This document shows positions 17,084-25,166 of a stretch of 64,000 nt of DNA, piece after piece; the stretch's first letter is position 1, and the number at the start of each line of letters is the position of its first letter. The stretch covers positions 47,824 through 111,823 of the forward strand of contig JAJBTU010000024.1 in NCBI GenBank assembly GCA_020860715.1, read 5' to 3'. A program made the translations under genes and the position numbers. Source of the DNA: Clostridiales bacterium (GTDB lineage: Bacteria > Bacillota > Clostridia > Lachnospirales > Lachnospiraceae). Under the pieces are notes generated by a model, which did no database searches, had not been told where the DNA came from, and was given only the letters and a program-made list of their open reading frames with translations.

Positions 17084-17261
17084 TTATCTTACAAAAATGC
17101 CATAATTCTGCTTTTCATCAATTATATATTCTATTTTGACGACCTGTTCCCTTTCAATAATCTGATATACGAACCACAAATGCGGCCAGAATCTCCATAC
17201 ACAGATCCACGTAAGTGCTGAGTATTTGTTTTGCATCTGGAGAAATATCAACTCTGTACAT
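17084..17261 (-). pseudogene. RelE/ParE-like toxin remnant
   Basis: Not in the ORF track. ATG 17261 overlaps the antitoxin stop by 14 nt. The frame gives MYRVDISPDAKQILSTYVD, a RelE/ParE-type start, and soon hits a stop. Another frame then reads WPHLWFVYQIIEREQVVKI followed by EYIIDEKQNYG and a TAA at 17084, the usual C-terminal part of this toxin family. The total length is about 59 codons instead of about 100, so an internal deletion with a frame change has removed the core. The toxin is almost surely inactive, leaving an orphan antitoxin. Confidence 0.78.
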
Positions 17262-17541
17262 AACTCCCCGCCAAAATCCTTTCCCGAAGTTCTCTGCCTG
17301 CTTCTCTAGCATCTGAATCTGCTACACCAATTCTTCTTTTTTCTTCTATGTCTATCAGTTTTTCTCTCAGTTGTAATTGCATTTCTCTTTGGTAAAAAGC
17401 GTTAATATCCATAACGACAAGATCTCCCTCACCATTTTTCGTGAGGAAAACAGGCTCCTGCGTTTCTCTGCAAAGTCGGGATACCTCATTATAATTCTTT
17501 CTGATGGCTGCGGATGGCTTAATAATTGTTTTCATATTCAT
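17248..17541 (-). CDS. Phd/YefM family antitoxin
   Basis: 97 residues. The start IIKPSAAIRKNYNEVSRLCR followed by FLTKNGEGDLVVMDINAFYQ is the Phd/YefM fold that binds its own operator and, with a disordered C-terminal tail, its toxin. Two ATGs (17541, 17535) are possible; GAGGTAA precedes the first. A promoter with an inverted repeat lies about 50 nt upstream. Its toxin gene downstream is truncated, so the antitoxin may persist as a regulator or as an immunity remnant. Confidence 0.87.
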   Translation of the reverse strand: MNMKTIIKPSAAIRKNYNEVSRLCRETQEPVFLTKNGEGDLVVMDINAFYQREMQLQLREKLIDIEEKRRIGVADSDAREAGRELRERILAGSYVQS

Positions 17542-17587
17542 TTACCTCATATTTTCATTTGTAGCATTATTTAACTCTTATTATGCA

Positions 17588-17619
17588 CTGATTATACTAC
17601 CTCTATATCCGATAATCAG
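17588..17619 (-). promoter_or_regulatory. antitoxin promoter with inverted-repeat operator
   Basis: TATAAT (minus, 17596-17591) lies inside the inverted repeat CTGATTAT-N16-ATAATCAG (17588-17619). The -35 box CTGATT is weak. Such an arrangement fits autoregulation by the Phd/YefM protein. Confidence 0.6.
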
Positions 17620-17655
17620 CCTAAACCAGAAATTAACCATATCCAAATGAATTCT

Positions 17656-17682
17656 TCGTAATTGTTCAGTACCTTCACAGTT
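17656..17682. repeat. 27-bp dispersed repeat, copy 2
   Basis: TCGTAATTGTTCAGTACCTTCACAGTT matches 15246-15272 at 26 of 27 positions, in the same orientation. The two copies bracket the GntR gene and the toxin-antitoxin unit. Confidence 0.75.
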
Positions 17683-17717
17683 ACAATTTCTTTTTTAACT
17701 GTTCCGTTCCCTCTTTG

Positions 17718-19703
17718 CTACAGCATCCGGTACCGAGCCAGACACGCCAGAATCTCCTGCCGTCTCACGGCTGCGGCAGCGCCCGCGCCGTAATTTTTCG
17801 GAGTGACAGAGAGGATCCCGTCTTTCTCGATTTTCTGTGCCGCTTCCTCCGCCAGGGCGGCGGCGGTCTTTTTGCCGTCTGCCATGCGGCCCAGGATATA
17901 CTGCATCAGATAAACCAGGGCAGCGGTCTGGCTCTCATCAACGACCTGTTCCAGATAACGCAGGTCGATCTCCGTCTTGTCCAGACTTAAGGTGTCCCAT
18001 CCGTGCGTGCGCGCCTTCTCGATCTGCTTTGCGCGAACCGGCTTTTTCAGCCAGGCGGTACGTTGTGCTGCTGCTTCCCGGCTCTTCGCTCTTATTTCCG
18101 GCAGAGTTTTCGTCGAATTTTCCTGTTCCTTCACGTTCGCTGTCCCCGGCATGGTTTCTTCGTCCGGCTGCCCGCCGCCATCCTGTGCCATTCCATGACG
18201 CGTACCTTCATATTGCTGCCCGCAGATTTCCTTTGCGCGCGCCGTGATGTCCTTTGCCACATAACAGTCCATCTGCAGCACGGTGTCCGCCGCCGCCAGA
18301 TAATCACCCGAACTGCCCACGACCAGAATCGTCGATACGCCAAGGTCTTCGTACAGACTGCGAATGCTGCGGATGAACGGCCTGATCGGCTCCTTTTCGT
18401 CAGAGACAAGCTGCGCCATGCGCTCATCACGCACCATAAAATTGGTTGCCGAGGTATCCTCATCGATCAACAACACGCGGCTGTCCGCGGCCAGCGCCTC
18501 AACCGTGTTCGCCGCCTGAGAGGTGCTGCCGCTTGCGTTTTCCGTAGAAAACCGGGTCGTGTCCGCATGCGTCGGAAGATTGCGAATAAACATGGAGATA
18601 TCTGTCTCATGGATGCAGCGTCCCTCTTCCGCGCGCAGCTTGAACGCGCTCTGATCCGTGATGACCAGTTCCCTGCCGTCCCCGGCAATGTGGTTGTAAA
18701 CGCCGCGTTCCAGCGCTTTCAAAAGAGTCGATTTTCCGTGAAATCCGCCGCCGGCGATCACCGTTACGCCCTTTTTGATTCCCATACCGCGCACGCATCC
18801 GCGGTGCGGCAGCTGAAGCGTCACCGCCAGACTCTCCGGACTTACAAACTTTACTGCAGCCCCGCCCTGCGCACTGCGCATTTTCATGGGCGGAGCGTCC
18901 TGCCGCCGAGCCTGGCGAGGGGGCGTTTCCATACTTTTCATCGGCCGCTGCGACACGCCGCTCTCCCGCGGCAGTACTGAGCCGTCCGCCACAAAAGCCA
19001 CCAGCCCCAGACCGTCCAGTGCATCCCGTATATACTGCTGGTCGTCCGCCAGCTCTGCAACTGCATCAAGTTCCCGTTTCATCTGCGGATTCAGATGAAA
19101 CGTTTTCTCCGCCGCCTCCGGCAGAAAGTCAAACAATATTTTTTCCAGCTCGCCCGCCGCGATCGTGCGCCCGAATGCCGGAAATCCGACTTCGATCCGC
19201 GCCTCTATTTCATTCTCAGAAATGCACATCGCAGTGCGTTCCAGAATTTCCTGTCCTGCGCGGCAGGCCGTCACGAGGCCGCTCTTACCCGAGCCCCGCC
19301 CCGCGCGCAGCGCATCTGCATGGGCGGGGCAACCTGCCGCCGAGCCTGGCGAGGGGGCGCTTCCCGAGCCCCGCCCCGCGCGACCTTTAAAGCTGTCCGC
19401 TTCCTGCCGAAATGCCGGACGTGACGACGATTCTGCACGAAGATTCCGGTGCAGACGCCGCAGCAGATAATCCTCCACGGCGATCCGGCGGTGACGGTTC
19501 TCAAAATACTGCGGCGCGATATTTCCACGGTTGTGATAAATGATCCGCACCCGCGAGGGCGTCGCGAACGGATCTCCCTGCACATGGTCAATTGCGAGGC
19601 GGTAGGCGCCGAAGTCGTATTCACCCTCCAGCACCTTGTATGCCTTATATCCTTTGTGGTCAATTTCTCTTAACTGTCTTCTCAGTTCTGCCTGTGATCG
19701 CAT
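17718..19703 (-). CDS. ABC-class P-loop ATPase with two inserted palindromic elements
   Basis: About 661 residues from ATG 19703, which overlaps the upstream stop as TAATG; the GTG at 19715 is less likely. It belongs to the ABC-ATPase family sometimes misnamed isopentenyl-diphosphate isomerase. The P-loop GGGFHGKSTLLKAL is near residue 320 and LLIDEDTSATNFM (Walker B) near 411. The family is usually nearer 570 residues. Two Arg/Gly/Pro-rich stretches, about residues 107-138 and 258-281, correspond to the palindromic elements and account for much of the excess. The role is unknown; the protein is soluble and probably co-expressed with the oxidoreductase. Confidence 0.85.
   Translation of the reverse strand: MRSQAELRRQLREIDHKGYKAYKVLEGEYDFGAYRLAIDHVQGDPFATPSRVRIIYHNRGNIAPQYFENRHRRIAVEDYLLRRLHRNLRAESSSRPAFRQEADSFKGRAGRGSGSAPSPGSAAGCPAHADALRAGRGSGKSGLVTACRAGQEILERTAMCISENEIEARIEVGFPAFGRTIAAGELEKILFDFLPEAAEKTFHLNPQMKRELDAVAELADDQQYIRDALDGLGLVAFVADGSVLPRESGVSQRPMKSMETPPRQARRQDAPPMKMRSAQGGAAVKFVSPESLAVTLQLPHRGCVRGMGIKKGVTVIAGGGFHGKSTLLKALERGVYNHIAGDGRELVITDQSAFKLRAEEGRCIHETDISMFIRNLPTHADTTRFSTENASGSTSQAANTVEALAADSRVLLIDEDTSATNFMVRDERMAQLVSDEKEPIRPFIRSIRSLYEDLGVSTILVVGSSGDYLAAADTVLQMDCYVAKDITARAKEICGQQYEGTRHGMAQDGGGQPDEETMPGTANVKEQENSTKTLPEIRAKSREAAAQRTAWLKKPVRAKQIEKARTHGWDTLSLDKTEIDLRYLEQVVDESQTAALVYLMQYILGRMADGKKTAAALAEEAAQKIEKDGILSVTPKNYGAGAAAAVRRQEILACLARYRML
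18859..18930 (-). repeat. palindromic element inside a CDS (A3)
   Basis: Outer stem GCCCCGCCC/GGGCGGAGC (one G-T pair) and inner hairpin TGCGC-ACT-GCGCA, then the tail GCCGCCGAGCCTGGCGAGGG. It is translated as ETPPRQARRQDAPPMKMRS within the ABC-class ATPase without a stop. Confidence 0.82.
19288..19382 (-). repeat. palindromic element inside a CDS with 20-bp direct repeats (A4)
   Basis: CCCGAGCCCCGCCCCGCGCG occurs at 19288-19307 and again at 19363-19382, exactly 75 nt (25 codons) apart. Inside lie the perfect outer stem GCCCCGCCC/GGGCGGGGC and inner GCGC-GCA-GCGC. It is translated as RAGRGSGSAPSPGSAAGCP and so on within the ATPase, a different frame from A3. Confidence 0.88.
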
Positions 19704-20914
19704 TATTTTTCCCACCTGCCGCGAATCTCATCCAGCATCTCCATCACGCGGATCGTATGCGCGTGCGGCATCTCCTCACACTCCAGCTTTCCCGCCTCGA
19801 TCGCGCGCTTGCAGGCAAGGACTTCGTATTCATAGCCCGTGATCTGTTTTGGCTGCGGAATCGTCTCCACCAGCTCATACTCATTGTTGTAAATGCGGAT
19901 TTCCTCAAAGTTGTTGGTGTTTTCCACCTCTATACGGCCTTCCGTTCCAAAAATGATCCCGCGGCGGTCTGAGACCGCTTCCATAGTATTGAACAGTCCC
20001 GCGATTGTTCCGTTCGGATATACCAGATTGACAAACTCGGACTTGTCCACGCCCGTCTCGTGAAGCACCATCGAAGTCGAAAGGCTCTGAATGTCGTCGC
20101 CCAGCACCCAGGTCGCGAAATTCAGGGTATAAACCCCCAGGTCCAGCAGCGCACCGCCGGCCAGATCCGGGCGCACCATGCGCTCCTTGTCCAGAAGAGA
20201 ATAGCCCAGATTCGCGGTCAGACCAACGATTTTGCCAATGCGGCCGCCGCCCGGACGGTTCTCTCCGGCCACAACGTTTTTGTCTTCCCCACAGCTTCCC
20301 ATCGTAGCAGCGCCTGCCGATGCAGCAAAATTCAAAACGGACTGACCCGGCACAGCTGGTTCCCAGCAGCCCTGGCCCACGCGAAGCGTTTCTAAATGGC
20401 CAGGGCAATCTGCCCTCGCCGGGTGGCATCCTCGCCCTTCGGGCGGGATATCCGCCGAGCCTTGGGAGGGGGCGCTTCCCGTAAAAGCATCCTCTCCAAA
20501 CAGCAGCTCTCTTATCTTTACCGACTGCGGTGTATAGCGTGTCCACATCGCCTCCGTGATAAAGACCTTCTTCTCATGCGCCAGCTCCAGCACCTCCCGT
20601 GCTTCCGCCGCATTCTGAGTGAACGCCTTTTCACACAGCACCGGCTTTCCATGATTGATACACAGCTTCGCATGCTCGCAGTGCAGCGAGTGCGGCGTAG
20701 CGATATAGACCAGCTCTACCTGATCATCGCACAGCATTTCCTCATAGCTTCCGTAAGACGTTTCCGCCCCGTATTTTTCGGCAAACGCCTTTGCCCGCTC
20801 TCCGTCGCGGGCCGCGATCGCGTACAGGTTCACCTCATCCATCCGGGCTACCGTTTCCGCCATCGTCGTTGCGATTCTTCCGGCTCCTAAAATTGCAAGA
20901 TTCAGTTTTTTCAT
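19703..20914 (-). CDS. Gfo/Idh/MocA family oxidoreductase with an inserted segment
   Basis: 403 residues against about 330 for the family. The N-terminal Rossmann motif GAGRIATTMAETV binds NAD(P); VYIATPHSLH and GKPVLCEKAF follow, the latter with the conserved EK pair. After residue about 145 comes a foreign Gly/Pro/Arg-rich stretch of about 70 residues containing element A5. The fold then resumes at IGKIVGLTANLGY. It probably oxidises a sugar or diol alcohol in the cytosol; substrate unknown. AAAAGGAGATGCATCT precedes the ATG, and its stop overlaps the next start. Confidence 0.9.
   Translation of the reverse strand: MKKLNLAILGAGRIATTMAETVARMDEVNLYAIAARDGERAKAFAEKYGAETSYGSYEEMLCDDQVELVYIATPHSLHCEHAKLCINHGKPVLCEKAFTQNAAEAREVLELAHEKKVFITEAMWTRYTPQSVKIRELLFGEDAFTGSAPSQGSADIPPEGRGCHPARADCPGHLETLRVGQGCWEPAVPGQSVLNFAASAGAATMGSCGEDKNVVAGENRPGGGRIGKIVGLTANLGYSLLDKERMVRPDLAGGALLDLGVYTLNFATWVLGDDIQSLSTSMVLHETGVDKSEFVNLVYPNGTIAGLFNTMEAVSDRRGIIFGTEGRIEVENTNNFEEIRIYNNEYELVETIPQPKQITGYEYEVLACKRAIEAGKLECEEMPHAHTIRVMEMLDEIRGRWEK
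20369..20480 (-). repeat. palindromic element inside a CDS, long form (A5)
   Basis: Outer stem GCCCTGGCC/GGCCAGGGC differs from A3/A4 at paired positions yet stays perfect. The inner hairpin is ACGC-GAA-GCGT. The tail carries an extra hairpin CGCCC-TTC-GGGCG shared with A6, then CCGCCGAGCC and GAGGGGGCGCTT. It is translated as GSAPSQGSADIPPEGRGCHP in the oxidoreductase. Confidence 0.85.
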
Positions 20915-21002
20915 AGATGCATCTCCTTTTCCCTGTATAGATCTATCTGGTGCCGTCCCGTCGCGGCACTGTCATTTTCGGCAGGATGCCGCATATTCTC
21001 CG

Positions 21003-21995
21003 TCACGCAAACACAGCCGCCGCCCACAGCACAATGCGCAAAAACAGGTTTGACTCATACAGCCAGGTAAGCAGGCTGCTCTCTTCCACCATCGAAAGGA
21101 TCTGGGCTCCGACACTGGTCGTCTGCAGAACGGTCAGGATCAGGAAAAACAGCCACAGCAGAAACAGCGCTTCTACAATGCCAAGCACCGCGCCCGCCAG
21201 ACGGTTTACGAGCCCGATCACCGGGAAATGCGCGATCATATCCAGTACCATGATCAGCAGCCGCAGTATAATATGCACAAGAAGTACGGCCACAACAAAA
21301 GAAATAACATTCAGGATCATCGTTGCAATATAAGCGATGATATACCCCTGAAAGTTCGAGACGTCAAGAGCCTCATATCCGTCGTCATTGTTGTTATTGA
21401 CCAGCATATCTTTGATCACTTCCGGCAGCGGAAGACTGTCTATGATCTCATTCTGTGTACTTTTGCTGATCGACAGTGAGCCGCTCTCACTCCCGTCGTC
21501 GTCCGAACCGCTGTCTGTATCTGAACTGCTGTCTGAGAACAGCTGAGAGATATACTCGCCAAGATACTGCTCTTTGTATTCCTCCAGTTCCTCATCCGTA
21601 AGGGAATCGATCATGGAAGCATACTCTCCGTATCCATACTGCTCCAGAAGCTGTTTGGTCTCTTCCCGGGTCAAGTTTGCCAGATAATCACTCACACTTG
21701 CAGTCCCGGACGATTCGGATGTCCCGGAAGAGCCCGTCGTCCCGGAAGAACCGGTGGACGAAGCGAGGATCTGACTGACCATCACATTTTCACACTGCTC
21801 AACGATATAATCATAAACAGATGTATTGTCTTTTATAAATTCCGTCACATGGGGCAGCAGCAGCGACACAAGCGCAACCGAGAGCACCAGCGAAAGCATC
21901 GTGGCCAGCTTTTTGACAAAGCCACGGCAAAAGCCGGAAATAATAAATGCTGCCGTCACAACAATGATAACAATTTCCAGTATATTGATTTTCAT
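21003..21995 (-). CDS. CvpA family membrane protein with acidic insertion
   Basis: 330 residues from ATG 21995 (MKINILEIVIIVVTAAF), with AAAGGAGAAAG upstream. Four or more helices match CvpA/colicin V production proteins: two at the N-terminus (GFCRGFVKKLATMLS) and two or three at the C-terminus (HIILRLLIMVLDMIAHFPVIG). Between them is a Ser/Thr/Asp/Gly-rich extracytoplasmic region of about 150 residues, larger than in typical CvpA. The family affects cell-envelope processes. It follows a DUF5711 gene on the same strand. Confidence 0.85.
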   Translation of the reverse strand: MKINILEIVIIVVTAAFIISGFCRGFVKKLATMLSLVLSVALVSLLLPHVTEFIKDNTSVYDYIVEQCENVMVSQILASSTGSSGTTGSSGTSESSGTASVSDYLANLTREETKQLLEQYGYGEYASMIDSLTDEELEEYKEQYLGEYISQLFSDSSSDTDSGSDDDGSESGSLSISKSTQNEIIDSLPLPEVIKDMLVNNNNDDGYEALDVSNFQGYIIAYIATMILNVISFVVAVLLVHIILRLLIMVLDMIAHFPVIGLVNRLAGAVLGIVEALFLLWLFFLILTVLQTTSVGAQILSMVEESSLLTWLYESNLFLRIVLWAAAVFA

Positions 21996-22074
21996 AACTT
22001 TCTCCTTTATTTGTTCTGTGCAGACTCTGCCCCGGACGATATCCCGATCGTCCTTCTCCGATGGCCGACCGGGT

Positions 22075-23382
22075 TCAGCAGATCCGGATCCGGTCAAAAC
22101 TGTTCTTCGTGATCACCAGATACCGGCGAAATTCCCCGAAGTAAAAAACATCCTCAATCTCCTTTTCATACGCGGAAGAAAACCGCAGGATGCCGCTTTT
22201 TGTATAAGTGCTGACCGATGTGGAAGTGATCAGCAGAATCTGTCCGTTCTGTATCCTGATTTCATCAAAATCTGCGTTCACTCCCGCAGAGGTCTTCTGT
22301 TTTCCGCGGTAATTATACAGCTCCATCCGGTATTTGTACTCGCCTGATATATCTGAAAACAGAAAACCAATCGTATCATCATCGTAAAAACAGCTCACAA
22401 TCTCTTCATCGAAATCCTGCGCCGCGGTCTTTGCCATCGAGCTGCCTCCAAATACGGCAAAGCCATCATCCGCAATAGCAGCCGCGGTAGAGTTGTCCAT
22501 AAAGTACACCTGCGGCACAGCGCTGCCGGAAAAGGTTTCGCTGCTGATCTCATGGTCAGAATCGGTATCTCCGCCGGATCCGAAGTCATAAAAGACCACG
22601 GTTGACGTCATGACGCCCTCATCAATCCCCAGATAAGAAACGACCATCTTTTCCCCGTTCGGAGACAGGTCGACATCCAGCGGATAGCCGGAATCCGAGA
22701 TTGTCGTTTTGTCGTTGGCAATGTTGTTGCCCTCCGCATCGTAAAGGCGGATCCATGTCACATCATCATCCTGCAGCACGACCGCCACCACACCCTGATT
22801 GGAAACACGAACTTTCAGGATCGGCAGCAGGCAGGTAAAGTTTCCGAGCAGGCCGTCCTCATTTACCACATATACCTGTGTGCCCTGCTGCTCCGCTATC
22901 ACCATCGTTGTGCCGCAGACGTCCACGATCGGCGCCTGCATGCTATAGGTAATGCTCCATTTTACCTCGTTTTTGCGCGTCACACAGGAGACTCCGTCTG
23001 AATTATAGCGGTACAGATATTTGCCGACCGCCTCATACTGTGTGCCCGATGTTATCGAATTTTCAATGGATTTTGAGATCACATAGTCGCCAAACGTATG
23101 GGTCCGGTTGTAAAGATAAAATCCCAGCGCCACACACAGAATCAGAGCGGCAAGCACTCCCTGCAGAATCCGGCGCCGCCTGCGGTTTTGCGCCAGCCGC
23201 TCCTCCAGCGTCAGTTCCTGTTCCATTCCGCTGCCGGAAAGATCTCCCGGTTCACCGGATGCTTCCGCACCGGTATCATAACTGTCATAAAGAGCATCCA
23301 GATCCACATCATCAGAGGCGCCCGAAGCCATCAGCCACCCCTTTATTTTTTGAAATCGTTCTTTCCACTTATTTTTATCCAT
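22075..23382 (-). CDS. DUF5711 family single-pass membrane protein
   Basis: 435 residues. An N-terminal cytosolic acidic segment, a basic NRRRRR stretch, one transmembrane helix near residues 75-95 (LQGVLAALILCVALGFYLY), then an extracytoplasmic part of about 330 residues. That part has repeating beta-propeller-like strands (VDVCGTTMVIAEQ, VRVSNQGVVAVVLQDD, VDLSPNGEKMVVS). This matches the clostridial DUF5711 family, whose function is unknown. A PQQ- or WD-like propeller sensing or scaffolding at the envelope is plausible. Adjacent to cvpA. Confidence 0.85.
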   Translation of the reverse strand: MDKNKWKERFQKIKGWLMASGASDDVDLDALYDSYDTGAEASGEPGDLSGSGMEQELTLEERLAQNRRRRRILQGVLAALILCVALGFYLYNRTHTFGDYVISKSIENSITSGTQYEAVGKYLYRYNSDGVSCVTRKNEVKWSITYSMQAPIVDVCGTTMVIAEQQGTQVYVVNEDGLLGNFTCLLPILKVRVSNQGVVAVVLQDDDVTWIRLYDAEGNNIANDKTTISDSGYPLDVDLSPNGEKMVVSYLGIDEGVMTSTVVFYDFGSGGDTDSDHEISSETFSGSAVPQVYFMDNSTAAAIADDGFAVFGGSSMAKTAAQDFDEEIVSCFYDDDTIGFLFSDISGEYKYRMELYNYRGKQKTSAGVNADFDEIRIQNGQILLITSTSVSTYTKSGILRFSSAYEKEIEDVFYFGEFRRYLVITKNSFDRIRIC

Positions 23383-23495
23383 ATTTTTATTTATACAATC
23401 CTTTGTCCTGTCGGCGTCCTGACATGATACTTTTTTATGGACGATACCATGATTCTACCATGCAGGGTCTGAAATAACAAGATTGTTTCTGATTT

Positions 23496-24890
23496 TTACG
23501 GAAGCACGATTTTCTGTCCGGGCAGGATCAGATCCGCGTCATCGATTCCATTTGCCTCGCAGAGTTCCTCCAGACGATCCAGACTTCCGTAATATTTCGC
23601 ACAGATTTCCGCCAGCGTATCTCCCGTGCGGATGACATAGGAAGCCTGCACCTGCCGGCTCGCCGCCGTTACGACAGTTTCCGTATCAGAAGTCCCGCCT
23701 GTATCAGATGCCGATTCTGTGTCACTTCCCGCATTCGTATCAGACGCCGGCTCCGTGTCACTTCCCGCATTCGTATCAGACGCCGGCTCCGTGTCACTTC
23801 CCGCATTCGTATCAGACGCCGGCTCTGTGTCACTTCCCACATTCGTATCAGACGCCGGCTCTGCATCACTGGTTTCGCTCGTATCATCAATCGTTTCAGA
23901 GGCCGTCATTTCAGCAGTTTCATCGTCTGCCCAGAACGCATCCGACCCTGCCAGAATATCCGCGGAAGCAGCCTCCTCTGTGTTCGCACTGTCCGCCGCC
24001 TCCGATATTGTTTCTGACACAGTTCCTGCTGCAGTTTCATCTGAGGATGTTTCCTCGAAATCCGACCGGGAATCCTGCGCTTCCTCCAGAGAAGCGTTCG
24101 ACGTTCCGGCCACATCTGCCGCCTGGCGCAGATCTGACACACGATTTACCGCAATCACACCGACAAGCAGCGCTCCCACCACAAAGAAAGAGCTCGCCAG
24201 CTTCAGAAAACTCCTGCTTTTCTCTTCCGCTTTGCTCTTTACTTTCTCGCGGAAGCTGATAATTGCCTTATCCGGAGCACTCTCCTTCTCCACGCTCGAC
24301 TCGCCAAACAATTCCGAGAGATACTCCTGCATCTGCCGGTTCTGCTCGTAAAACACAAAATAGCCTCCAATGCCCTCATACCGCTCTCCATCCAGCCAGT
24401 ACAGCCGTTCCTCCTGATCCTGCAGATGATAGAGCATCTGCTTTGTTTCCGGGATCTGCTGCGCCAGCTCTTCCATCCGCGCCGTTTCACAGGTCCCAAT
24501 CACACAGGAACCCACGGCCTGATTTCCCGGAAAATACGTTTCCCGTTCTCTGTGAAGCCGTTCCCACCGGCCCTCCGGAACCTCAGGCTCATCTTTCGGC
24601 TTCTTTTTGACAGCCTCCTTTTCTTTCTCCTGTTTTATACCGGTATCTTCTCCTCCGCTTTGAACGGCTTCCGCTTCGTCAGGGATCTCCATAATCCCCC
24701 GTACGAACACATACTCCGTATCCTCCGTGTATTTGCGTTCTCCCAGCAAAATCCCAAGGAAGTTCCCGCTCCTTCTCTTTTCCATCTTCTGTATGTAAGT
24801 CACCACATAATCTTCCAGGTATATTTTTTGTCTGCCCTGTATCTCTCCGATCTGTCGTATGTTTTTAGGCAGTAAATTTTCATTCCCCAT
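23496..24890 (-). CDS. LysM protein with tandem-repeat linker
   Basis: 464 residues from ATG 24890 (MGNENLLPKNIRQIG). GGAG lies ten bases upstream; the GTG at 24899 is too close to it. An N-terminal domain of about 190 residues resembles an MPN/JAB-like fold (FLGILLGERKY, NQAVGSCVIGT) but lacks the JAMM zinc residues. One transmembrane helix near 240 follows, then an Asp/Ser/Thr/Glu linker with five 12-residue repeats (AGSDTEPASDTN), and a C-terminal LysM domain (YVIRTGDTLAEICAKYYGSL). The LysM should bind peptidoglycan outside the membrane. Specific role unknown. Confidence 0.83.
   Translation of the reverse strand: MGNENLLPKNIRQIGEIQGRQKIYLEDYVVTYIQKMEKRRSGNFLGILLGERKYTEDTEYVFVRGIMEIPDEAEAVQSGGEDTGIKQEKEKEAVKKKPKDEPEVPEGRWERLHRERETYFPGNQAVGSCVIGTCETARMEELAQQIPETKQMLYHLQDQEERLYWLDGERYEGIGGYFVFYEQNRQMQEYLSELFGESSVEKESAPDKAIISFREKVKSKAEEKSRSFLKLASSFFVVGALLVGVIAVNRVSDLRQAADVAGTSNASLEEAQDSRSDFEETSSDETAAGTVSETISEAADSANTEEAASADILAGSDAFWADDETAEMTASETIDDTSETSDAEPASDTNVGSDTEPASDTNAGSDTEPASDTNAGSDTEPASDTNAGSDTESASDTGGTSDTETVVTAASRQVQASYVIRTGDTLAEICAKYYGSLDRLEELCEANGIDDADLILPGQKIVLP
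23701..23880 (-). repeat. five 36-bp tandem repeats in the LysM gene
   Basis: Units start at 23701, 23737, 23773, 23809 and 23845, each beginning GTATCAGA. The middle three are almost identical and the outer two diverged. They encode the AGSDTEPASDTN linker, so copy number should vary without frame loss. Confidence 0.9.
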
Positions 24891-25166
24891 AATCCGCACA
24901 CTCCTTTTCCCGGGCTTCCTCCCGCCGCGCCCGCCGGCTCCCGGTGGGGCAGGGGCGCTTACGCCAAAGTCTCCGCAGAGAATTACCTTACTATATACTT
25001 TATGCAGAATTTAGCATTTTATGGTTAAAAGAAAAAAATTTGTTTTCCATTTGCTGTGCTGAATATTTTTTCTCCGGCCGGATAGACTGATACTAACAGT
25101 AATTTCAGCGGTGACGTCCGCCGCCACAGACAGACGCCTCATGACGCATCGCGGAAAGGAATCAAC

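Noticed and set aside
23708-24351. Plus-strand ORFs of 183 and 210 residues over the LysM gene
   Set aside because: Frame-open artefacts of the 36-bp tandem repeats; the minus frame has a signal, a helix and a LysM domain.
24900-24960. GC-rich segment CCGGG...GGGGCAGGGGCGCTT as a seventh palindromic-element copy
   Set aside because: Only the last dozen bases resemble the tail of the element; the outer and inner hairpins are missing.
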